DNA of 64,000 nucleotides from Mytilus trossulus (lineage: Eukaryota > Mollusca > Bivalvia > Mytilida > Mytilidae): positions 22,712,931 through 22,776,930 of the forward strand of contig NC_086386.1 of the NCBI RefSeq assembly GCF_036588685.1, read 5' to 3'. The notes beneath the pieces are model-generated. The model had not been told where the DNA came from. It saw nothing but the letters and a program-made list of their open reading frames with translations, and made no database searches. A program made the translations under genes and the position numbers. Positions 34,965 through 44,523 of the stretch are shown here, in pieces (positions within the stretch are counted from its first letter, which is position 1; each line of letters begins with the position of its first letter).

Positions 34965-36045
34965 AGCTCACCTGGCCCAAAGTGCCAAGTGAGCTTTTCT
35001 TATCACTTTGCGTCCGTCTTTCCGTCGTCGTTAACTTTTACAAAAATCTTCTCCTCTGAAATTACTTGACCAAACTTTGCCACAATCATCATTGACGTAT
35101 CTAGTTTTAAAAATGTGTCCGGTGACCCGGCCAACCAACCAAGATAATCGCCATGGCTAAAACTAGAACATAGGGGTAAAATGCAGTTGTTGGCTTATAA
35201 CTCAAAAACAAGCATCTAGAGCAAATCTGGAAGGGGTTAAATTGTTAATCAGGTTAAGATCTATCTGCCCTGAAATTTTCAGATGAATCGAACATTCCGT
35301 TGTTAGATTGCTGCCCCTGAATTGGTAATTTTAAGGACATTTTGCTGTTTTTGGTTGTTATCTTGAATATTATAATTATAGATAGAGATAAACTGTAAAC
35401 AGCTTTAATGCTCATCAAAGTAAGCTTTACGAATAAGTCAACATGATCAAAATGGTCAGTTTACCCCTTAAGGAGTTATTGCCCTTTATTGTCAACTTTT
35501 AATCATTTTTCGTAAATCTTAGTACTAATCTTTTAGAAAAATCTTCACCTCTGAAACTAATGGGCTAATTAAACCAATCCGGGCCACAATCATAATTAGG
35601 GTATCTAGTTTCGCCCTGGAATGTTCAGATGAATCAGATAACCGGTTGCTAGGGTGCTGCACCTGATTTGGTAATTTTAAGAACATTTTGCCGTTTATGG
35701 TTAATACACTAGCTAGTATCTTGGAATATTATTATAAACTGTAATAGTGTACTGCAAAGTAAGACCTAAAAATAATGTCAACATGACCAAAATGGTCAAT
35801 TGACCCCTTAAGGAGTTATTGTCCTTTATATTAAATTTTTAACAATTTTCATAAAATTTCATAAATCATTTTCCACTGAAACTACTGGGCCAAGTTCATT
35901 ATTGATAAAGATTCTGTTTAGTTAAGTAAGATCTACAAACACATCACCATCACCAAAACACAATTTTGTCATGAATCCATCTGTGTCCTGTTTAATATTC
36001 ACATAAACCAAGGTGAGCGACACAGGCTCTTTAGAGCATCTAGTT
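34965..36045 (-). mobile_element. Non-coding element with 'gctcacct' inverted ends (second copy)
   Basis: Starts tttagctcacctggccc and ends ccaaggtgagcgacacaggc, the reverse of 8738-10045. It shares internal modules including the ttgctgcccctgaattgg stretch and the aaaatggtcaattgacccct module, again duplicated within the element. It sits in intron 1 of torsin B. Confidence 0.68.
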
Positions 36046-36054
36046 TATTCCTCA

Positions 36055-36310
36055 CCTACGACAGTAGAGAGGCACTATGTTTTCTAGACCTGTGTTCGTT
36101 CGTTTGTCTGTCACGCGTCAGGATAAAACTTTGATCGAGGTAGTTTTTGATGAAGTTTAAGTTCAATCATCCTAAAACTATGTATACAAGTTTCTTTATG
36201 ATACGATCTTTCAAAATTAGAGTTTTGACCTCAATTTCATGGTCTACTGAACATAGAAAACGATAGTGAAAGTTGGGCATCCGTGTACTGGGGAGATATT
36301 TTTGTTTTCT
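36055..36310 (+). repeat. Interspersed repeat, third copy of the 24290 family
   Basis: From ctacgacagtagagaggcac through catccgtgtactggggagat. Directly follows the preceding element. Confidence 0.6.
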
Positions 36311-36485
36311 GATCTTACTGTGACGATACGGCAATAATCAACTCATCATTAGATTCTAGGATTACAATTGTGCACACCGAATATTTGTTACTTTTCATAA
36401 GACACACAAGTGTCGCTCAAATAAAAAAATATTAAAAAGACAAAATATATAGACAATAATAGTGCATTGACTTGACATATCAACG

Positions 36486-36745
36486 ATATAAGGATGAAGC
36501 TTAGAAACGAGGAAATTTATACTGTTCAACAAGCTGTCAACAGGCACATAAGGGCCCATATGACCGACGAAGATCCGCCCAAGGCAGTATCTTTATCATT
36601 TTATGGTGGACCAGGCACAGGGAAGACTACAGCCAGTTATATCATTGTACAAAGTATATACAAAAAAGAAATTAAAAGTAAATTTGTTCACTTCCTTTTT
36701 TCAACAAGACTGTTTTCTCACAGGGAAAACATAGATCAATATAAG
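36486..36745 (+). pseudogene. Torsin B exon 2 (P-loop exon)
   Basis: Open through HIRAHMTDEDPPK, GGPGTGKT and QYK|gtaaat; 260 nt, two codons shorter than in A and C. Phase from exon 1 demands entry at 36486 (or another multiple of 3), but no in-phase AG acceptor exists nearby. The AG at 36491-36492 would shift the frame. Confidence 0.8.
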
Positions 36746-38110
36746 GTAAATTTGTTACATTTAATGATTTTTAATGCCTTTAAATTGTCTTATGCATTTT
36801 GAAAACACCATATGAACTTTCCTTCGAATTTGTTTTTTCGGCTTTACATTTACATTTTTCATTTGTTACTGTGTGTATTTTCGTTGCTACCAATCTGCAG
36901 ACTATTGAAAGCTGTAAATGTTACTCTCCTAGGAAATATGCAGCAGGCGACATTTTAAATTTCCATAGTTCATACACGAAGACTAAGGCATAGATGTGAT
37001 TTGGGACTCTTCATTTCTGTGATATTCGTCAAAAGTTACCTATTTTTCTTGATAAGAATTTGCTCAATGACATTTTCTCTACGCTTCATTTTGGAACCCC
37101 TTCCAAATTCTCATCCATCAACAGGAACAGGAAGGGACATTGTCCGAATATGTTAAAACTCGGCACCCTCACGTTAAGTGACATATAATGTAGGAAAACA
37201 GCTTAGTTGACAGCTTCCAATCTGATTCATGAAACACTCATACAACGTCTAGAATATCTCAAACGTTCGATTTGTATTTCTCACTTATTTCCTGATCAGT
37301 GTACGTGGTGTCAATCTATATTTGTTCGTCCAAACAGAATTTCCGCTGGAAACATTGTTTTTTAAATCGTATCATATATATAATATCTGTTCCCATTTGA
37401 ACATATGTTCCATACCTTTTATTCCATAATGAACAAATACTGTAAAATGTGTTTCATTGGAAATAAAATTGCAGAATATTTCTTCAACTTGGAACCTACA
37501 TTATGAAAGGAACTTCTATTTCGTGACACAGGTTGCAATATGTTGTATCACGATGTCACTACCTTGCAGAAGTTGATTTGAATGACATCACACAGAACGT
37601 TAAGCAGGACATCTATTCTTTCTAACCAATGCTCTGTTTGTAAGAGTATTCCGTAGTAGTTTTCTATTTACCAAAAAATGGTCGTTGAATATATTGGTTT
37701 ATATAGTCTTAAAACGTAAACCACATATGGTAATATAATATCTTCAAAATTAAATAGTGTAATGGAATGGGTGTCAAATAATTGAATATATTAGAATTGT
37801 TCAGACACATTTTTCTATGATTTAGTAGGGATTCAAATTATATTTTTAGTACTATAGAGTAAAAAACTAAACATTTAACAAATACACACAAATGGACCAG
37901 TGTTTGTCTGTTCTAATGTAAAAAAAATGTATCTTACGATCAGAACAGACGCAATAAGGTCACTGGCATGTTACATGTAAAGGTTATGATGTCCAGAGAC
38001 CTTCCCAATACTATTATACACTCCTAAAATATTCCTTGTTGCATTAATGTACCATACGCTATGGTATTTATTTATACGGTTAAGAATGTGTTCAAGTATA
38101 ATATTAATGC
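36746..38110. other. Torsin B intron 2, no feature recognised
   Basis: AT-rich. The 64-codon open frame at 36799 has no homology I recognise. Confidence 0.4.
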
Positions 38111-38114
38111 ATCC

Positions 38115-38165
38115 ATTGGTGAGGTTGTTGTTTCTTTGACACATTCACCGTTTCATTCTCATTTT
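38115..38165 (+). repeat. Very short Penelope-1 3' terminus
   Basis: ggttgttgtttctttgacac followed by attcaccgtttcattctc: only the last 50 nt of the family, just upstream of torsin B exon 3. Confidence 0.6.
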
Positions 38166-38210
38166 TTTTAGTAGTTTTGCAATAACTATTTGGTTTTTGT
38201 TTTTTTGTAG

Positions 38211-39313
38211 GAAGAACTGAAATAACTTATAGAGACAAGTGTAAATAACTGTGAGAGATCAATGTTTATATTTGATGAGATAGATAAGATGCCACAAGGT
38301 ATAATCGATGTTTTAATACGGTAACCATACTTGGAAAATCATGATAATTCCATTCCATACACATACGATCAGGACTCTAATTCGTCATAGATCAGACGAG
38401 AACACTCATGAAACGTTCGTTGGTGAAACATCGTATCTTCGAAACATTCCGCGAACAGCTATCAGTCAAATCATTGATAGAATTTCTCTCATTTCACTTA
38501 ACGCAAGATCCGTAAAGAACAAATCGACTTCGATCTGTGATTTTATGCTTTCAAATGATGCAGATATACTAGCACTGACCGAAACCTGGCTAGGTACTTC
38601 AATTGACAAACAAGTTATCTCGGAAATTACTCCAAATGGATACAGTATTCACCAAATTTCGAGAAAAGGAAAGACAGGTGGTGGTGTAGCCGTTATCCAC
38701 AAATCAAATATTGAAATTAAGCGTTCCAAACACGCACAAACCTTCACACATTTTGAATTGCTAGAATACGATGTGGAAGTTAAATCACAACATTTCCGAC
38801 TATGCGTCATCTACCGTCCTCCTCCATCTCGGACAAATAAACTGAAAAACACCACATTCTTTGAGGAATGGTCCGAGTTCCTAGATCGGCTTGTTGTCAT
38901 ACCAAACGAGTTGCTTATTACGGGCGATCTTAATTAGTGTAAATTCCTTAGATGTTTTTAAAAAGCAACTCAAGACTCATTTATTTCGGACTGCTTTTAA
39001 GGATTTCTTGTAGTTTTTATATACTTTTAATTGACTGCATTAGTTTTAGACAGTTTTACATATTTTAGAGTACATGCATTTTTATTTCTTTTATAAGTAT
39101 CTTATAAATTTTTATTTGCTTGTTTAATTCTTTTAAGATAGTGCTTTGTAATCTATGATTTATGTATTTTTGTATTTTATATATTTTTTAATGTGAAGCG
39201 CTTAGAGTAATTTTTGTCATTATATAATGCGCTCTATAAATATTGTATTTATTATTATTTTATTATAATCGTAATGGAATAAACTACAGAAAAGCTATCT
39301 TTATTTTCATAAG
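38211..39313 (+). pseudogene. Torsin B exon 3, split by a LINE
   Basis: The 5' part 38211-38348 keeps NNCERSMFIFDEIDKM and PYLENHDN but has two TAA codons. The 3' part 39270-39313 (GINYRKAIFIF equivalent) ends in an intact donor (ATAAG|gtaag). Confidence 0.88.
38349..39264 (+). mobile_element. Internally deleted CR1/L2-type LINE inserted in torsin B exon 3
   Basis: The insert of about 916 bp is flanked by ATAAT on both sides (38344-38348 and 39265-39269). It encodes an apurinic-type endonuclease domain (LISLNARSVKNK, ADILALTETWL, GGGVAVI, VIYRPPP, and GDLN at its end), then jumps directly to the RT C-terminal tail (FKKQLKTHLFRTAFKDFL, stop at 39011-39013) in another frame. The whole RT is missing. 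A 3' UTR follows with gaagcgcttagag, gcgctctataaat and a TTATT-rich end, as in CR1/L2-group LINEs. It cannot move by itself. The ATG of the 198-codon open frame is host exon sequence, not the element's start. Confidence 0.85.
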
Positions 39314-39800
39314 GTAAGAGATTGAAATTAAAGTCGCTACACACCTCTCAAGTATTGTTGAATATACTGTATTTCCTATGTTTTTTTCTTGTCGTACATA
39401 AATGTAACAGTATTATACTGTTGTTCATACAACACACCTATATGAATTAATGTCAAATCTAAGGGTTTTTTGTCTGTGTGCAACGCTGACATCCCAGGGT
39501 GTTTTTAACGAAAGGAAAACTATTCAAAAGATGCATCATCTGCCTTATATACCGTACAACAATGTTATTCCTGTAACGATTTACAGGATTTATATCACAT
39601 TTTAACAATCACATTAAGGTGTTATATTCGTTTCCTATGAGTACTTAACGTTTTATAAAATGCACTTATTAATCTAGATACGTCTCATTGACAATCATAT
39701 CATACATTCTAATTTGTATATTTAGAAACCACTGTCTCTATTACTGTAACTCCATGGGACAAGAAACAATTGACTTGTTTCAATAGCATTGGGAAAGTAA
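39314..39800. other. Torsin B intron 3, no feature recognised
   Basis: AT-rich; a short fragment gtctcattgacaatcatatc near 39686 belongs to the 19698 repeat family. Confidence 0.4.
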
Positions 39801-39807
39801 ATTGATA

Positions 39808-39850
39808 AAATATCAAAGAGACATCAACTCGACCAAAGTGCAGATAGCAA
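39808..39850 (-). repeat. Short Penelope-1 3' terminus
   Basis: aaatatcaaagagacatcaa then ctcgaccaaagtgcagatag, the last part of the family tail, immediately next to a hammerhead repeat. Confidence 0.55.
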
Positions 39851-39890
39851 ATAAACTCATCATACATACCAGGATTAAAATTTTATATTT

Positions 39891-39927
39891 ACGCCAGACG
39901 CGCGTCTACAAAAGACTCATCAGTAAC
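39891..39927 (-). ncRNA. Hammerhead ribozyme relic (core deletion)
   Basis: The minus strand keeps CTGATGA, stem II (GTCT/AGAC), GCGCGTC and TGGCG, but the GAAA segment between stems II and III is deleted, so it should be inactive. Confidence 0.7.
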
Positions 39928-40522
39928 GTCCACCAATGAGTCTTCAATGCAGCGTGAAATTTCGTCACTCCCAAATCAGAAATATGTCAAACAAAAAAAG
40001 ATAAAAAAAAAATGGTCTGGTTTATTATGAAATGATATACGAAAAATGATAGCAACCAAATTCAAACCCCGGGTGACTGGCTCCCAATATGAAACAAGAA
40101 ACATATAGAATAAACTATTTTATCCTGAACATATTATTCTAGTTGCTTTACAAATTCTTCCCTATTAGGACAGTTTGAAATCATTTTGAACAAGCAATGT
40201 ACAAGCACATTTGAAAAGAAACAGTGTGAAGACAGAAAAAAAAACTTTGGTGATATGTTTCAATTAGAAAGTATTATTACAGCACTTGATAAAAACAGGC
40301 TTAAACCATCAGTTTACAAAACACAATACTGATAATACGTTTGAGCAAAAAAATATTATCGTAAACTAGCAATGTATCACACATGCCCTGTGGTAATCGT
40401 GGTAGCAATTTATTAAGAGCCAACGCGTAAATGTACAATGAATCAAAACATTTTTTCTTCAAACCAAGATACAATATACTTCCTGAAAATGTTGTAAATA
40501 AATAATGTAAATTTGTTTCAAG

Positions 40523-40650
40523 TAATACAGCAGGAACAGAAATACTACATCAAACACTAAGTTTCTGGTATGATGGAAAAGAAAGAGACACTATAGAACT
40601 AAAGGATATGGAAACGGTAATAACTACATCAGCTGTGAATACAAAAACTA
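40523..40650 (+). pseudogene. Torsin B exon 4
   Basis: 128 nt, open, ttcaag|taatac to ACT A|gtaagt; SNTAGTEILHQT...; same length as A and C and about 84% identical to A at the nucleotide level. Confidence 0.85.
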
Positions 40651-43600
40651 GTAAGTCAATGTGTATTAGTAAAAAAGAAATATAGAACAGCCTGTCTGAG
40701 AAAAGGTTTTTAAGAATGTATAGCGATAAAATTGTAATTTTTGAAATACCGTCTAAGATATTGTCAGTCTCCTCTATCCTGAAAGCACAAATATGTTTAC
40801 GAACTTTCCCGCTAAAAAACATAACTCGAAAGTGAACTATTAATAAACATGTCTATTTTAGTCCCAACATTGTATACTTATCCACTTTAAAAGTTGAAAA
40901 TTCGTATTGCTCAGTCTTCTTTTTTTCTATAACGTTTTTTTTGTGTGTTGTGTACTGTTGTTAATGTGTTTGTTTCTTGTTGAGTCGTTGCGTTGTCAGT
41001 TAATGTTCAAGTAATGAGTTTTAATGTCCCTTATGTGTCTTTTGGTGTCATTTGCTTTTGGTTTTCCAATGACATTTTACACGTTATTCGTTATACGTAT
41101 AGTGATAGTTACTTACGTTTAGGAGAACAAATCACATAATTTATTAGGTATTTATTCGGTGCTTTGTTTCTATTGTTCTTATGTTAATTGTGTTTGTGTC
41201 TCGTTCTTATCTGTCCAACCCTGTGCTGTTACAGTACTGGTTACTCTAAAGGAACGAGTAAGCATTCACAAACATGTTTAATCTGGTCAAACTGCTTGTC
41301 TCAAGTCAGGAGTCTATAGTTCAGTGTTTTTCGTTGGTTAATTGTTTTTACAATCAATTTTTGTTTTTTGCAAATTGTTTCGCTATGAATAAGGTCGTTG
41401 GTTTCGTTCGAATTGTCTCACAATGTCATGTTAAGGTGTGAAATCTATATCTGTTTTTTACTATTCATGAATAAATACATAGAGTGGGTGCCCATTTTCG
41501 CCACATCTTTCCATGTTTTCTACAGTTTATGGTCAGGTCTAAATGTTTTTGAAGTATACTGATATTTCTATATGAAGATAACTTCAAATGCAAACTATTC
41601 TTAAGCTTGAAAACGTGTTTGTTTGAAAAAAATCATCTGAAAAGTTAGATTAAAGGGTGCTTGAAATTTCCGGATATTTTGTCAATGGGGGACACATGTA
41701 ATGCAGGGCAAGCTCATGCTGAATTGTCACATACATATGTTTTAATGGCATATTTGTCCAGTTTCTGTATTGTACCTTCGATATTCGTTCACTTAGATAC
41801 ATGAAATTAACTGAAACTCGAAAATCAATATATTTTATAAAAAAATCAACATGAGCTTGCCCTGCATTACATGTAATAGTATTCGTCCATACCAATTTTA
41901 AGCAAATTAAGTCGTCTTGCAGGCCTCCAGATATTTTTGAAAATTTAGTGTTCACCCCAAGAACCGGTTTGGCCGCAACATAACAATTTCAAGTTTATTT
42001 ACAATTTACACAGTGTGTATATGTAAAGTATGTTTAAATGAACATATGTTTTCATAGTTAATGACTTTATTCATTATAGGTTGAAAAATACAGGCAAAGT
42101 TTAGATGTTTATGAAGTGTCCTATATTTTGACTTTAGTGGAACCTTAAGGTAGAGTGATTTAAAAAACTAACACGATTGCTCACGATTCCTTTATGTGTC
42201 TTTAACATTAACCTTAAATAGCTTAAAATAGAATTGGGTATTCTGAAACTAAATATAACTTTCAATTGATTTTTTAAAAGTCTATACAAGCAACAAATGG
42301 AACTTTTTAACGACCTTGACTAGCTATACAGCCCTTGCATGGTCGGATCTATACAAGCAACGCTTCGCAGTCAAGAGGTAACATTACATCCTTGGCTTTT
42401 AAAGATTCAGCTTTGGTCTTTTCTCAAAAAGTTAAATACAAAAAAGCGCTGCGGTCTCAACACATTCATAAAAATGTATAACATGTTTAAGTCTAAGTGC
42501 CTTTAAAGAAAAATTTTCTTTTTTCTTTTAAAGGATATTATTTTCCATTGATATTTGAATCAATCTTCTTGTACGTTTTCGTCCATTATCGTTTTATTCA
42601 TTTGCCATACTTTCAGATTAAACTGTTGGATATGTTCACATTCATGCATCCTAGGGCCATTATCAAATATTTGAAGAGAGACATGGATTTTACTGGTACA
42701 CATTCCGACTTGAGTTTTTGGTTAAATATCATAACAATAAAGACTGCAAATCGACAACATCCTATTTGTAGTCATTGAAATTGTGTGTAGAATATTCAGA
42801 TGATCCACCATATTTGAAAAGAATCGTTGTTACCCAGTTAACCTCTTAAGAAAACAGACTAACACAAGGTAAACAATTTCGTTCCACTCGGATTATAGAT
42901 ATTTCTTTTCATATTAGTATTTATTAACATATTACTTTTTGATAACATGTAGCACGATGTCACGTACCAATTATCAATACTGGTGTAAAGATTCGTATTT
43001 AAATTTATTACATTGTAAAATTCTAAAGAACCGATAACATTACCATTGTGCACAGTTAATCCCTTAAATTAATGATTTGACAGTAGACATTTAATATAAT
43101 ATAAATTCCTCTATTTTTGTAGTACTCATCCTTACTTCAAAAACTATATATGTCATTTGAATTTAATAATTTAGATGACACAAGAATGGGCTTTTAACGA
43201 AGACTTGAACTTTAAAACAAAAAATCATTTACAGTTAATTATTTAATAAAAAGAACAATTAACGGTCATACTATTTTTTAATGTTTTTTGTATTCTGTAC
43301 AGACTGATTTACATAGGGTTTTTCAGTCGTTATTTTATAAACAAGGCTATTCGAAACATTCCTGAAACATATATTAAAAGAGAAGGTTTCAGACTGAATT
43401 CAGGCATCACGGTCATAAAACTTTCGAGCATGATTTTTGTACTCAGACTCCGAAATCAACCAATCAAATAACTGGACTTCATGTTTCGAGCATGATTTTT
43501 GTGCTCCGAGCACTGAGCAAAGTTTATGCCTTCAAGACCAGGTTCTCATCAAACAAATCAATATTTCTGAGCAGGGAAATGATTGAAATAATTATCAAAG

Positions 43601-44348
43601 GTAATAGGATTATAATTTTGAAACATACCTTCGTGTGATTGCCATTACAATGCAGTGGTTATAATTATTACAACGGGTAAACAAAATAAAATCAGAAATT
43701 TGTGTTAATGTCACATAATAAACATGTACAGGGGATTGGACGGTCTTTTGGAATGTGGTGAATATGGAATAACAAAGTAGAGATGTTGTTTATAGTGGGC
43801 TAACAATTTGGGTTGATGGATGTAAGGAAAAAAGTAAGTGAGAGTATGGGACATAAGGGGTACAAAAGATGGCAAATGGGGTAAAGATAAAAGGTGGGGA
43901 AAATACACCTTAAAACAGCGTAAAAAAACAACATCTTCAAGTCACCCCCTTTTAATCCAGCAATGAAACACTAGTGAAAGCCACATATCGTCGATTATCC
44001 AATAACAAATTACAATTACTAGTCTGGTTGAGGCAAACATTAATTATTCTTTTTTTCATAAAAAATATAGCGAACGCTGTTGACAATAACTTAACTGACA
44101 CAGAAGAAGAAGTGAAATGTTAAAAATAGGATAGCGATAGAAATAACCGACACGAGTGCCGTCGATTTCATTATTGATTATATCCATTAACAATTACCTT
44201 TTAAGCATAATTGTTAAAAATAGAAAAAGGTATTTAAAAGACTGAAAATAACCATAATCCGATTTTTTGGAAATTTAACAAAAACGAAACCTAGGTATTT
44301 GACATTGGTGCTCTAGATCCAGAAGGTTGACATTAATGTGTTTATAGG
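40651..44348. other. Region between torsin B exon 4 and torsin C
   Basis: No torsin exon 5 was found. The 93-codon frame at 42497-42778 has an acceptor-like ctttcag at about 42618 but no homology I recognise. A diverged Penelope-2-like tail may lie at 40940-41060 (gttgcgttgtcagtt, aatgagttttaatgtccc). The rest is featureless AT-rich DNA. Confidence 0.4.
41640..41960. repeat. Fold-back element with 25-bp perfect arms
   Basis: acatgtaatgcagggcaagc (continuing to 41718) at 41694 is matched exactly by its reverse complement at 41850-41874. Weaker symmetry extends outward (ggtgcttgaaatttccgg.. against ..tttagtgttcacccc). The 101-codon minus-strand frame across it is incidental. Confidence 0.7.
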
Positions 44349-44523
44349 ATGGATACTCTTCATAGCCACACTCAATCATTACTTGGAAGTCAATGTTTGG
44401 TTACATTGCTAACGAGCATAGGGTTTGCAACGTTATTTTTCACTTGTTGGATATCAAGTATTTCAGTTCGCAACATATATAATGAAAATTGCAATGAAAG
44501 ATGGATTCGTTTAGATACAGCAG
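44349..44523 (+). CDS. Torsin C exon 1
   Basis: 58 codons plus 1 nt, ending GCA G|gtaact; hydrophobic anchor then NENCNERWIRLDTA, which aligns with CCTKRWINLNAT of copy A. An acceptor-like tttatag sits directly before the ATG, so an upstream 5' UTR exon is possible. Confidence 0.82.

Larger units (their letters stand above)
34460..40650 (+). pseudogene. Torsin copy B, pseudogene
   Basis: Recognisable exons are 34460-34607, about 36486-36745, 38211-38348 continued at 39270-39313, and 40523-40650. Exon 3 has two in-frame TAA codons (38223-38225 and 38322-38324) and is split by a LINE. The exon 2 boundary predicted by phase and alignment (36486) follows CG, not AG. No exon 5 (lid, GCK) was found before copy C. 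Walker A is GGPGTGKT, the form also found in copy C, and Walker B is FIFDEIDK. Exons 3-4 are close to copy A (exon 4 differs at about 21 of 128 nt), while exons 1-2 are divergent. Splice donors are still intact, so transcripts are conceivable, but a full torsin cannot be made. Confidence 0.88.

Noticed and set aside
42497..42778. 93-codon frame with an acceptor-like ctttcag inside, tested as torsin B exon 5
   Set aside because: It lacks the lid sequence, the conserved Cys and GCK, and aligns with nothing I recognise.
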